13,468 nt of DNA from Actinomycetota bacterium (GTDB lineage: Bacteria; Actinomycetota; Thermoleophilia; Solirubrobacterales; 70-9), in assembly GCA_018268695.1 (NCBI GenBank), contig JAFDWD010001136.1, positions 1 to 13,468 of the forward strand, given 5' to 3'. The position numbers were made by a program, and so were the translations under genes. This document shows positions 1-6,286 of the stretch, one piece after another. Each line of letters begins with the position of its first letter. Position 1 is the stretch's first letter. Under the pieces are notes generated by a model. The model did no database searches, was not told the DNA's origin, and worked only from the letters and a program-made list of their open reading frames with translations.

Positions 1-108
1 TCCTACCTCTGCATGTCGTGGGACCACCGAGCGCTCGACGGCGCCGAGGCGGCGCGCTTCCTCGGCGAGTTGCGAGAGGGCCTGGAGCAAGGGAGGTACG
101 AGTCATGA
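1..108 (+). CDS. C-terminal end of a 2-oxoacid dehydrogenase E2 subunit (dihydrolipoyl acyltransferase), partial
   Basis: The window opens inside this gene. Frame 1 reads SYLCMSWDHRALDGAEAARF and ends at TGA 106-108, leaving 35 residues. The DHRALDG stretch is the acyltransferase active-site motif (HRxxDG: His9 and Asp13 of the visible part) near the C-terminus of E2 subunits, which move the acyl group from lipoate to CoA. The lipoyl and E1/E3-binding domains lie outside the window, so pyruvate-, 2-oxoglutarate- and branched-chain-type E2 cannot be separated by sequence. The next gene, a leucine/valine-type dehydrogenase overlapping by ATGA, favours a branched-chain 2-oxoacid complex; that is inference from context. 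Identification as an E2 C-terminus is confident despite the short length. Confidence 0.85.
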   Translation, partial: SYLCMSWDHRALDGAEAARFLGELREGLEQGRYES

Positions 109-1142
109 ACTACGAGGATCTACGGGTCATCACGGGCCCCCGCAGTGGGGCGACGATCGCGATCGCCGTCCACTCGACCGTCCTCGGCCCCGCCCTGGGC
201 GGGGCGCGGATGTGGCACTACGAGTCGCCGGGCGACGGCGTCGAGGACGCGCTGCGCCTGGCGCGGGCGATGACCTACAAGGCGGCCGCGGCGGGCCTCG
301 CCCTGGGCGGCGGCAAGGGGGTGATCTGCGCCCCCTCCTCCGAGCGGCCCGAGGGCGAGTTGCGTCGCGCGATGCTGCTCGACTTCGGCGACGCGGTGGC
401 GTCCCTGGGCGGGAAGTACGTGACGGCCGAGGACGTCGGCACCGACGCCGCCGACCTGGTGACGATCGCGGAGCGGACGTCCCACGTCGTCGGGCTCCCG
501 GACGAGCGCGGCGGCAGCGGGGATCCGAGCCCGGTCACCGCCCGCGGGGTGCTGGCGGCGCTGCGGGCATGCCTCGACCACCGCTTCGGCGACCCGTCCC
601 TGAAGGGAGTGCGCGTCTGCGTGGTCGGGGCGGGCCACGTCGGCGGGCGGCTGGCGCGCCTGCTGGCCGGCGGCGGCGCGGAGGTGACGATGACCGATGT
701 CGATCCGTCCCGTCGCGCCCTGGCGGAGGCGCTCGGCGCGCCCTGGATCGAGCCCGACGGAGCGATCCTCACCGAGTGCGACGTCCTCGCGCCCTGCGCG
801 CTCGGCGGCGTCATCGATGCGGCGGCCGTCGAGCGCCTCCGCTGCGAGATCGTCTGCGGTGCCGCCAACAACGTCCTCGCCGACGAGGGCCTGGCGGCCG
901 ACCTGGCGCGGCGCGGCATCGTCTACGCCCCCGATTTCATCGCCAACGCCGGCGGACTGATCAGCGTCTACGCGGAGCTCCACCACCTCGACCGCGATGC
1001 CGTCACCGGCCTGGTCGACCACATCGGCAGTGTGGTCCTGGAGGTCCTCGGCGCGGCGGAGCGCCACGGCACGACGCCGCTCGCCGAGGCCCAGTCGCTC
1101 GCCCTCCGGCGCCTGCACGCGGCCCCGGCGGCGGCCGCCTGA
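105..1142 (+). CDS. Leucine/valine/phenylalanine-type amino-acid dehydrogenase
   Basis: 345-aa NAD(P)-dependent Glu/Leu/Phe/Val dehydrogenase family enzyme, which oxidatively deaminates an amino acid to its 2-oxoacid and ammonia in the cytosol. The N-terminal catalytic domain carries Lys59 (AMTYK), the glycine loop and Lys71 of LGGGKGV, and Asp110 in TAEDVGT. The Rossmann domain has VVGAGHVG at 173-180, with Asp198 placed to bind the NAD ribose. GAANN (252-256) and NAGG (281-284) are also family signatures. About 345 aa fits the short Leu/Val dehydrogenases rather than glutamate dehydrogenase (about 450 aa). The start is ATG 105, preceded by GGGAGG at 91-96; a longer open frame from 18 lies inside the E2 gene and is not used. 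ATG overlaps the E2 stop (ATGA), implying translational coupling. The exact substrate is unresolved; branched-chain is favoured by context. Confidence 0.9.
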   Translation: MNYEDLRVITGPRSGATIAIAVHSTVLGPALGGARMWHYESPGDGVEDALRLARAMTYKAAAAGLALGGGKGVICAPSSERPEGELRRAMLLDFGDAVASLGGKYVTAEDVGTDAADLVTIAERTSHVVGLPDERGGSGDPSPVTARGVLAALRACLDHRFGDPSLKGVRVCVVGAGHVGGRLARLLAGGGAEVTMTDVDPSRRALAEALGAPWIEPDGAILTECDVLAPCALGGVIDAAAVERLRCEIVCGAANNVLADEGLAADLARRGIVYAPDFIANAGGLISVYAELHHLDRDAVTGLVDHIGSVVLEVLGAAERHGTTPLAEAQSLALRRLHAAPAAAA

Positions 1143-1153
1143 CCCGCCGCCTC

Positions 1154-1202
1154 AGTGCGTTCGTACTTTTGGCCGTATATGACACCTAAGTACGAACGCA
1201 CT
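1154..1202. promoter_or_regulatory. Perfect 15-bp inverted repeat, probable paired operator upstream of the esterase
   Basis: AGTGCGTTCGTACTT at 1154-1168 is repeated as its exact reverse complement at 1188-1202 across a 19-nt spacer. Each arm is itself nearly palindromic (AGTgCGttCGtACT), so the site looks like two binding sites with centres about 35 bp apart. The spacer holds TATATG (1176-1181), a possible -10 box for the downstream esterase. A repressor on both arms would then cover the -35 region and the transcription start. The arms are only about half G+C and no T-run follows the right arm, so a classical intrinsic terminator is less likely. The function is inferred; the repeat is seen directly. 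Confidence 0.55.
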
Positions 1203-1219
1203 TCTACGCCTGGGCGAAA

Positions 1220-2161
1220 ATGACGCCGATGAAGTACGCCGACCGACAGATGGAAGTGCTGGCGATGCGCCCGTCGCCGTTCGGGGAGGACCCGGACGTC
1301 GCCGAGGCGCGAGCGGCCCTCGACGAGCGGGCGGCACAGAAGCAACCGGGCCCGGAGATGGACACCGTCCGTGACATCGAGGTCGAGGGGCTGCCCGCCC
1401 GCCTCTACCGCCCCCGGGCCGAGCCGTCCCCGCTCATCCTCTACCTGCACGCGGGCGGCTGGACCGTCGGCAGCGTCGCCTCCGCCGACCGGCTCTGCCG
1501 ACGCCTCGCCGCAGCCGCCGACGCCGCGGTCCTCTCGCTGGAGTACAGGCTCGCGCCCGAGCATCCCTGGCCGGCCTCGGTCGACGACGCGGTCACGACG
1601 ATGCGCTGGATCGCGCGCCGGCCGGAGGAGCTCGAGGGACTCGGGCCTTGGGGTGCCCTCGGCGACAGCGCGGGCGGGACGCTCGTCACCCTCGCCTGCC
1701 AGCGCCTGCGCAGCAAGGACCCGGCAGCCCTTCCCGCCGTGCAGGCGCTTATCTACGCCAACACCGACCTCACCGGAAGCCACCCCTCGATGCGAGAGAA
1801 CGCCGAGGGCGGCGGCCTCGATCCGAAGGTGGTCCGCTGGTTCAACTCTCAGTGGGTCGCCGACGAATCCCGCTGGGGCGACGAAGGCGTGAGCCCGCTC
1901 GCCGCCGCCGACCTCTCGGCCATGCCCCCGGCCCTGATCGTCAGCGCCGAGCGCGACCCCCTGCGCGATGAGCTCGAGGCCTACGCCAAGCACCTTCGCC
2001 AGGCCGGCAACGAAGTCATGTCCCGCCGCGAGCACGGCATGATCCACAACTTCCTCCAGATGGACGAAGCCTCCCCCGCCGCCGCGGCCGCCGCCGACCG
2101 CATCGGCCGCGAACTGGGCGAGCTCATCCGCTCCACCGGACCTTCCAGCTCGGTGCAGTAA
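1220..2161 (+). CDS. HSL-family alpha/beta-hydrolase (esterase/lipase)
   Basis: 313-aa serine hydrolase of the bacterial hormone-sensitive-lipase family (family IV), which typically cleaves short-chain carboxylic esters in the cytosol. The oxyanion-hole motif HAGGW lies at 77-81 (HGGG-like, with Ala in the second position). The nucleophile is Ser150 in GDSAGG (148-153). The other triad members are probably Asp246 (ERDPLRD) and His276 (MIHNF). EYRLAPEHPWPA around 108-119 is a family hallmark. No signal peptide or membrane segment is visible. The start is uncertain: in-frame ATGs at 1220, 1229, 1250 and 1265 all lack a good ribosome-binding site, and 1220 is taken as the most upstream. The gene follows the amino-acid dehydrogenase after 77 nt containing an operator-like inverted repeat, so it may be separately regulated. 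The natural substrate is unknown. Confidence 0.9.
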   Translation: MTPMKYADRQMEVLAMRPSPFGEDPDVAEARAALDERAAQKQPGPEMDTVRDIEVEGLPARLYRPRAEPSPLILYLHAGGWTVGSVASADRLCRRLAAAADAAVLSLEYRLAPEHPWPASVDDAVTTMRWIARRPEELEGLGPWGALGDSAGGTLVTLACQRLRSKDPAALPAVQALIYANTDLTGSHPSMRENAEGGGLDPKVVRWFNSQWVADESRWGDEGVSPLAAADLSAMPPALIVSAERDPLRDELEAYAKHLRQAGNEVMSRREHGMIHNFLQMDEASPAAAAAADRIGRELGELIRSTGPSSSVQ

Positions 2162-2168
2162 AGTTATG

Positions 2169-2208
2169 GCACAATTGAAAGCACTAGTTGAATGCACGAT
2201 TGGAATGC
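2169..2208 (+). promoter_or_regulatory. Three imperfect direct repeats before vapB, candidate autoregulatory operator
   Basis: Three units follow one another with their end GC shared: GCACAATTGAAAGC (2169-2182), GCACTAGTTGAATGC (2181-2195) and GCACGATTGGAATGC (2194-2208). The shared pattern is GCAC-A-TTGAA-GC with a period of 12-13 bp. They sit immediately before ATG 2210 of a ribbon-helix-helix antitoxin, where such proteins usually bind tandem sites to repress their own operon. The arrangement also argues for 2210 rather than 2192 as the vapB start. The repeat is seen; the operator role is inferred. Confidence 0.45.
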
Positions 2209-2209
2209 T

Positions 2210-2455
2210 ATGAAAGCCTTGACGATCAGAAACCTTCCCCCCGCCCTCTCGGAGGCGCTGGAGCGCGAGAAACGACGCCGCGGCCAGTCCCTGAACCAGA
2301 CGGTCATCGACCTTCTCGGCCAAGGACTGGGTGCCACCGGTGTTCGGTCCAACGGTCTGGCCCGCCTGGCCGGCGGCTGGAGCGAGGACGAGTTCCGGGA
2401 CTTCGAGGCGGCAACCGCGCAGTTCGAGTCGGTCGACGACGAGCTCTGGCGTTGA
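2210..2455 (+). CDS. vapB: VapB-type ribbon-helix-helix antitoxin
   Basis: 81-aa antitoxin beginning MKALTIRNLPPALSEALE. Residues 1 to about 42 form a predicted ribbon-helix-helix DNA-binding domain: a short strand (ALTIRNLP), a helix (ALSEALEREKRRR) and a second helix (SLNQTVIDLLGQGL). The rest is an acidic tail rich in Asp, Glu, Trp and Phe and ending DDELWR, of the kind that wraps around and blocks a PIN toxin. ATG 2192 would add six residues; 2210 is preferred because the family usually begins just before the first strand and because direct repeats fill 2169-2208. Neither start has a clear Shine-Dalgarno sequence. Its TGA (2453-2455) overlaps the TTG start of the toxin. Assignment rests on fold pattern plus partner, so the subfamily is not certain. 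Confidence 0.82.
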   Translation: MKALTIRNLPPALSEALEREKRRRGQSLNQTVIDLLGQGLGATGVRSNGLARLAGGWSEDEFRDFEAATAQFESVDDELWR

Positions 2456-2850
2456 GCACCTTCTGCGTCGACACGTCCGCCTACAGCAACTTCCGGCGCG
2501 GTAACGAAGAGCTCGCGGCGCTGCTCGACCGTGCCGAAATGGTGGGCATGCCGGCGGTCGCGCTCGGTGAGCTGCGAACCGGCTTCCTGCTCGGCGGCCG
2601 GCGGCAGAGCAACGAAAGCGCCCTCGACACCTTCCTCGCGAACCCCGTTGTCCGGGTGCTGACGGTCGACGCGGAGACGAGTCGCCACTACGCGGAGATC
2701 GTCGTCGAACTACGCAAGGCAGGAACCCCCGTCCCGACCAACGACATCTGGATCGCCGCCACCGCCGCGCGTCACGGCGCATCGGTGCTGACCTGCGACG
2801 ACCACTTCCACCGCATCGGCCGAGTTGGATCCGTCGTGGTCGACAGCTGA
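2452..2850 (+). CDS. vapC: VapC-type PIN-domain toxin (ribonuclease)
   Basis: 132-aa PIN-domain protein, a Mg2+-dependent RNase whose relatives cleave tRNA or rRNA when freed from the antitoxin. The expected acidic residues are present: Asp7 (VDTSAYS), Glu40 (ALGELRTG), Asp98 (TNDIWIAATA) and Asp116 in TCDDHF near the C-terminus. The length is typical for VapC. No ATG lies at the correct place. The TTG at 2452-2454, overlapping the antitoxin stop as TTGA, gives the canonical N-terminus MSTFCVDTS and couples translation of toxin to antitoxin. Longer in-frame extensions would run through vapB and are rejected. All catalytic positions are intact, so the toxin is probably active. It is followed by a strong terminator at 2936-2963. 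Confidence 0.9.
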   Translation: MSTFCVDTSAYSNFRRGNEELAALLDRAEMVGMPAVALGELRTGFLLGGRRQSNESALDTFLANPVVRVLTVDAETSRHYAEIVVELRKAGTPVPTNDIWIAATAARHGASVLTCDDHFHRIGRVGSVVVDS

Positions 2851-2935
2851 AGGCGGTGTCGATCTCGATGGCTCTGGGTACTGAAACGGTTGCCCTCGGA
2901 TACATCGTGGGATAAGTTGTCCCCGCGCATATCCG

Positions 2936-2963
2936 AAAAGGGCGGCCCGAGGGCCGCCCTTTT
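2936..2963. terminator. Bidirectional intrinsic terminator between convergent genes
   Basis: AAAAGGGCGGCC (2936-2947) pairs perfectly with GGCCGCCCTTTT (2952-2963) around a CGAG tetraloop. The 12-bp stem has a GC-rich core, A-run and T-run on opposite sides, and therefore can stop transcription from either strand. It lies between vapC (plus) and the exported-protein gene (minus), exactly where a shared terminator is expected. The 85 nt between vapC and the hairpin (2851-2935) hold no gene. They contain a weak nested palindrome (CGGATA 2897-2902 with TATCCG 2930-2935; GGGA 2909-2912 with TCCC 2920-2923) of unknown meaning. Confidence 0.9.
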
Positions 2964-2994
2964 CATTTCCGCTGCGGCTCTCGGCCGCGGTGGA

Positions 2995-3768
2995 TCAGCC
3001 CTTCGGGGTGCAGGCGCGGACGATTTCCGTCGCCGCCTTGGTCCCGTCTTCGAATTTCGCTTCGACGTGGACTTTGAGCTTCCCGTCGGTGCATTTGGCG
3101 CTGATCGGGTTGACCCCGGCGACGCTCTTTTTGATCTTCAGGTTGAACGAGATGATCGAGCCCGAACCACCGGTGATCTGCGGCACCTTGGTCACCGTGT
3201 AGGTGCCGAAGCGACCGTTCTTTTTCTTCTGGATGGTGACGGTGGAGACGATCGCGCCCGAGATCGGGTTGGAGAAGTAGGCGTGGACGTACCAGGTGAT
3301 CTTGCCGCCCTTTTCGCCGCCGTTGAAGAGAAGCAACTTCGAGGGGACGTTGATCGGCGGCTGTTCGGCAAATGCAACCTGGGCGGTCGTTTTCCCTTCG
3401 CCGATCAGGGCCGGCTTGCAGTTCTTCAGAGCGGTCTGCGTATCGGTCGCCTGCAGTTTGCCCGCCGAGCACGTCGGGATGCCCTTAACGTGGATTTCAG
3501 CGTTTTTGTCGCCTTCGATGATGATTTCCCGGGCCGCGGGCGGATGGCTCCCGTCGGACTCTTTGACCGACCCTTCGGCCGTCAGTTCGATCGGCGTCTG
3601 CTTGGTCTTCGACAGGGCCGTCGGCGAGAAGCCGCCGTTCGCCGTCAGTTCGAGGTTCCCGACTTTCACCGTCACCGGGCCTTCGCCGCCCGCCGCGGTG
3701 GCGATCCCGACCACCGAGACGGCGACGAGCGCCCCCAAGGCGAGGACTATCAGCACGTGTTTGCGCAT
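2995..3768 (-). CDS. Secreted four-cysteine protein of unknown function
   Basis: 257-aa predicted exported protein. Residues 1-25 (MRKHVLIVLALGALVAVSVV, then GIATA) form a Sec signal peptide with likely cleavage after IATA. The mature part is rich in beta-strand-forming stretches and has four cysteines (100, 117, 226, 253), which suggests two disulfides outside the membrane. The segment KGIPTCSAGKLQ and the following KNCKPALIGEG resemble a secreted family I recall as abundant in Solirubrobacterales genomes; no function is known to me. ATG 3768 is chosen because AAGGAG (3777-3782, minus strand) lies 8 nt upstream and the signal peptide starts there; the frame opens 19 codons earlier without such support. 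It ends just before the shared terminator. A catalytic role is not suggested by any visible motif. Confidence 0.8.
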   Translation of the reverse strand: MRKHVLIVLALGALVAVSVVGIATAAGGEGPVTVKVGNLELTANGGFSPTALSKTKQTPIELTAEGSVKESDGSHPPAAREIIIEGDKNAEIHVKGIPTCSAGKLQATDTQTALKNCKPALIGEGKTTAQVAFAEQPPINVPSKLLLFNGGEKGGKITWYVHAYFSNPISGAIVSTVTIQKKKNGRFGTYTVTKVPQITGGSGSIISFNLKIKKSVAGVNPISAKCTDGKLKVHVEAKFEDGTKAATEIVRACTPKG

Positions 3769-3898
3769 GCTCTTCTCTCCTTCTTGGCCGCTCACCCTCC
3801 CAAAGGGTCGGCCTCGTTCGTCCACGGAGCGGGCGAGCTTGCGCCCCTGTCGCCCGCGGCATTTTCGGGAGCATACCGCCCTCGTATCGATCAGCGTC
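3769..3898 (-). other. Intergenic region upstream of the four-cysteine protein gene
   Basis: 130 nt between the ATP-grasp stop and the next start on the minus strand. It holds the ribosome-binding site AAGGAG (3777-3782) and an 8-bp inverted repeat, GCGGGCGA (3829-3836) with TCGCCCGC (3850-3857), lacking a T-run. No convincing -35/-10 pair was found, although the length suggests a separate promoter for the exported protein. Confidence 0.4.
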
Positions 3899-4750
3899 TC
3901 AGAAGGCGACGACGGCGCGGGCGAAGCGCTCCGCCGCGCCGGGTACGAGATTGAGGTAGAGGCACGGCTCGATCGCCTCGAGCTCCATCAGCACTGGCGA
4001 CCCGTCGTCGTCGTGGGCGACGTCGACCCGGGCGTAGAGCGGTATGCCGAAGCCCTCCGTTACCTTCGCCACCACGCCCTCGGCGAACTCCCGCTGCGCG
4101 TGCTCCACGCTCCCCGGACGGACGAGGTCGTCCTCCAGCATCACCGCCGCCGGCCCGTGCTCGTCGTCGCCAAGCGGCGCCTCTCCCTCGCCGCGCAGGA
4201 CCGGGCGCTTATGGAGGACGTGCGAGAGCCGGCCCGCGATGAAGACGAGCGCCGTCTCCCCGTTGCGGTCGACGTCGGCAAGGTAGCTCTGGACGATCGC
4301 GACGCGCCCGCCGGCCCGGATCCGCTCGATCAGCGCGATCGCCTCACCGTGCCTCGCCGGGCCGAAGCGACCGGTGTCGCGCGCTCCCGCCGAGACGTTG
4401 GGCTTCACCACCACCTCCCCGGCCAGGGTCGGCAGCGGGTCGCCCGGCCCGACAAAGGTCGTCGGCGCGATCGCCACGCCGAGCTCGCCGAGGTAGCGCT
4501 TGTCGGCGTCGAAGGCGACCAGCTCAGGCGTGTTGCGCAACCGCTCGGGCCCGACCGCCCCGCACCAGGCGAGGAACTCCTCGACCCGCCGGCTGTAGTC
4601 CCAGACCGAGCGGATCACCACCCGGTCGTAGGTCTCCCAGTCGACCGCGGGGTCGTCCCAGACGACGAACTCCGCCCCGGCCAGCCGCGCCGCCTCCTGA
4701 TCGTCGTCCCAGCCTCCGGGCAGGTCCCGGCTCGTCGCGAAAGCGATCAC
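3899..4750 (-). CDS. ATP-grasp family ligase (RimK/DcsG-like)
   Basis: 283-aa single-domain ATP-grasp protein, a family that joins a carboxylate to an amine or thiol through an acyl-phosphate. Visible signatures: N-terminal IAFATSRDLPGGWDDDQEA; WDDPAVDW (31-38) and VVIRSVWDYSRR (44-55); the ATP-binding strand and loop VVVKPNVSAGARDT (113-126); ARVDV (240-244) and the metal-binding MELEAIEPCLYL (255-266, with Glu256, Glu258 and Glu261). This pattern resembles the group containing the cycloserine ligase DcsG and many uncharacterised actinobacterial relatives. Nothing nearby suggests cycloserine biosynthesis, so the substrate is unknown. The start is GTG 4750, which places the protein 5 nt after the stop of the secreted stalk protein, so the two are probably co-transcribed. 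No export signal is seen, so it is cytosolic. Family is confident, reaction is not. Confidence 0.85.
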   Translation of the reverse strand: MIAFATSRDLPGGWDDDQEAARLAGAEFVVWDDPAVDWETYDRVVIRSVWDYSRRVEEFLAWCGAVGPERLRNTPELVAFDADKRYLGELGVAIAPTTFVGPGDPLPTLAGEVVVKPNVSAGARDTGRFGPARHGEAIALIERIRAGGRVAIVQSYLADVDRNGETALVFIAGRLSHVLHKRPVLRGEGEAPLGDDEHGPAAVMLEDDLVRPGSVEHAQREFAEGVVAKVTEGFGIPLYARVDVAHDDDGSPVLMELEAIEPCLYLNLVPGAAERFARAVVAF

Positions 4751-4755
4751 CCGGC

Positions 4756-5565
4756 TCAGTTTGACTGAGGGAAGACGCAGCGGTAGCCGAGGAGACCGCC
4801 GAGCGGGCTTCCGTCCGCGGTCGACCGACCGTTCTCATCAGTGGTGAAGATGACCTCTTTGTTCCCGACCCCTTCGAGCTGGTCGATGTCGGCGGACCAG
4901 GTCTGTTCGGACACCTGCGTGCCTTCCTGGAGCACGTAGGCGATCAGTTCCTCGATCGACGGCAGGCGCCCACCGGCTTCACCGCATTGTTTGACCGCCG
5001 CGAGCCAGAATTTGGCCGGCCGAACAGATTCGTCCCAGCACATGCCACCGAAGAATTCGGTCGCGGCTCCGCAGGTCAGTTCGAGTTCGCCTTTCAGTTC
5101 GGCGGCCGTCTTGCCACCGATCTTGTCCGCGTTCCCGGCCGTCGTCGCTTCCGTGGCGCTGTCGGCGATCGTCGCCCGGTCCGCGGTTTCCGCATGCTTG
5201 GCGTTATCGGCATTCGTCGCGCTGGTCGCGGTTTCAGCCTTGCTCGCGGTTTCCGCCTTGCTCGCCGTCTGCGCCGAGGGCACCGTGCCGAGGGTCGTCA
5301 TGTTGATCTGGCTCGCGTCGATCGACCCGTTCTGGATCTGCGCCCCGGTGATCGACTGGTTCGCGATCTGCGCCCCGGTCAGCGTCCCCTTCTTGAGCTT
5401 GTTCGCGGTGATGGTTTCTTCCTTCAGCTTCCCACCCCCGATCGAGCCGTTCTTGATCTGGCTGCCGCTGATCTTCGTGCCCGCGTAGGCCGCCCCACCG
5501 AGGGCGATGAAGAGGGCGAGCATCGCGATGACATTGCTGAATGAGAGGTGTCGGACGAGGCGCAT
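4756..5565 (-). CDS. Secreted repeat-stalk protein with C-terminal lectin/DUF1566-like domain
   Basis: 269-aa exported protein with four regions. Residues 1-28 are a signal peptide (LSFSNVIAMLALFIALGGAAYA, probable cleavage after AYA). Residues 35-94 are six decapeptide repeats in perfect register (such as SQIKNGSIGG, AQIANQSITG, AQIQNGSIDA), likely a beta-helical stem. Residues 97-151 are Ala/Thr/Ser-rich with repeated AETASK-type units, likely a coiled coil or rigid stalk. Residues 160-269 form a small domain with Cys165, 176, 194 and 263 and the signature CGEAGGRLPSIEELIAYV, followed by W and a C-terminal GYRCVF. This last pattern is like C-type-lectin/FGE or DUF1566 folds. The shape suggests a surface adhesin or binding protein. 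The start is ATG 5565, which opens a proper signal peptide, though no clear Shine-Dalgarno precedes it. The function is inferred from architecture. Confidence 0.8.
   Translation of the reverse strand: MRLVRHLSFSNVIAMLALFIALGGAAYAGTKISGSQIKNGSIGGGKLKEETITANKLKKGTLTGAQIANQSITGAQIQNGSIDASQINMTTLGTVPSAQTASKAETASKAETATSATNADNAKHAETADRATIADSATEATTAGNADKIGGKTAAELKGELELTCGAATEFFGGMCWDESVRPAKFWLAAVKQCGEAGGRLPSIEELIAYVLQEGTQVSEQTWSADIDQLEGVGNKEVIFTTDENGRSTADGSPLGGLLGYRCVFPQSN
5284..5463 (-). repeat. Six in-register 30-bp units encoding decapeptide repeats
   Basis: This stretch encodes residues 35-94 of the secreted stalk protein as six consecutive 10-residue units with consensus x-(Q/K)-(I/L)-x-N-x-(S/T)-(I/L)-x-(G/A). 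At the DNA level the plus-strand block GATCTGCGCCCCGGT recurs with 30-bp spacing, showing recent unit duplication for at least two copies. The pattern reads as paired pentapeptides and would suit a beta-helix. Copy number may vary between strains. Confidence 0.75.
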
Positions 5566-5616
5566 AGGAAGGCCATCGGCACTTCCACCACGCGCCTTGA
5601 CCCTGCAACATCGGCA

Positions 5617-6276
5617 TCACCCGCTCGGCGGGTCGCCACCTGCCCACGGCGCGACCGCCACGGCCAAGGTCACCAGCCATGCCCCGAAGACGATCTGGTC
5701 CACCCGCTGGAAGGCCCCTTTCACCTCATCGACCCCGTCGCTCAGGTAGCTGACCCCGGTGACGATCGTCAGTGCCAGCCACAGCGCGCCGAAACCGAGG
5801 CTCACCCACCCGAGCCGCCTCCTCCCCCCGCGCAGGAACCCGACCCCGAGCAGCCCGAAGCTCAGCACCGTCGCCCCGATTTCCCCCGCGGTGGCGACCG
5901 AGTGGACGAGGTCGAGCGCGTCGTCGCGCAGGTCGCACGCCGCTTCCAGCCCTTCCGCGCAGCTGAGCGGCGCGGCCGCCGCGATCAGGGTGAACCCGGC
6001 GCCGACGACGAAGGCGATCGCCCCCCACCGCAGCAGCGACCCCTGCGGTCGCAGCGCCGCGACCAGCAGGCCCCCGTATATAAGGAGCGCCACCGCGGCC
6101 ACGATCCCGAGCGCGACGAAGGTCCCGCCCGAGGACTCCGACCGGGTCGAGAGGTCGCTGATCCAGGCGGCGTCGAAGTCGTGCCGATCGGCAAGCAGGC
6201 CTTCCAGTGCCCAGTAGTTGGCGAGAAAGCCGGCGACGATCGCCGAGCCGATGAGCGCGGAGCGCGAGCGGAGCAC
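5617..6276 (-). CDS. DUF998-like six-helix membrane protein
   Basis: 219-aa integral membrane protein with about six predicted helices (near 7-27, 52-75, 83-103, 130-148, 155-176 and 192-212). After helix 1, HDFDAAWISDLSTRS resembles the conserved loop of DUF998 proteins, and DLVHSV (122-127) has the conserved histidine position of that family. The biochemical role of DUF998 is not established, so only the family is proposed. The start is GTG 6276, 10 nt after the TAG of the upstream membrane-protein gene; no strong ribosome-binding site is visible, consistent with coupling to the preceding gene. It ends 51 nt before the secreted stalk protein on the same strand and could be in the same transcript. 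It may belong to the membrane-protein operon that begins with the LysRS fusion. Confidence 0.7.
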   Translation of the reverse strand: MLRSRSALIGSAIVAGFLANYWALEGLLADRHDFDAAWISDLSTRSESSGGTFVALGIVAAVALLIYGGLLVAALRPQGSLLRWGAIAFVVGAGFTLIAAAAPLSCAEGLEAACDLRDDALDLVHSVATAGEIGATVLSFGLLGVGFLRGGRRRLGWVSLGFGALWLALTIVTGVSYLSDGVDEVKGAFQRVDQIVFGAWLVTLAVAVAPWAGGDPPSG

Positions 6277-6286
6277 CGCCGAGACC

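Noticed and set aside
18..104. N-terminal extension of the amino-acid dehydrogenase
   Set aside because: The extension is Arg-rich out-of-frame E2 sequence; ATG 105 has a good ribosome-binding site and matches family starts.
968..2905. 645-residue open frame on the minus strand opposite the esterase and vapBC
   Set aside because: Its composition is Arg/Gly-rich and no family is recognisable, while the plus strand carries clear esterase and VapBC motifs.
2890..2918. TTGCCC with TAAGTT as a promoter before the terminator
   Set aside because: The -10 match is poor and transcription would run straight into the hairpin at 2936-2963 with no gene to express.
3829..3857. 8-bp GCGGGCGA inverted repeat as a terminator after the ATP-grasp gene
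   Set aside because: No T-run follows on either strand and such short GC-rich pairs are common by chance at this base composition.
4755..4769. CTCAGT-TTG-ACTGAG palindrome at the junction of the stalk and ATP-grasp genes
   Set aside because: Only 6 bp, overlaps the end of a coding region and the start context of the next gene; too short to call a terminator or operator.
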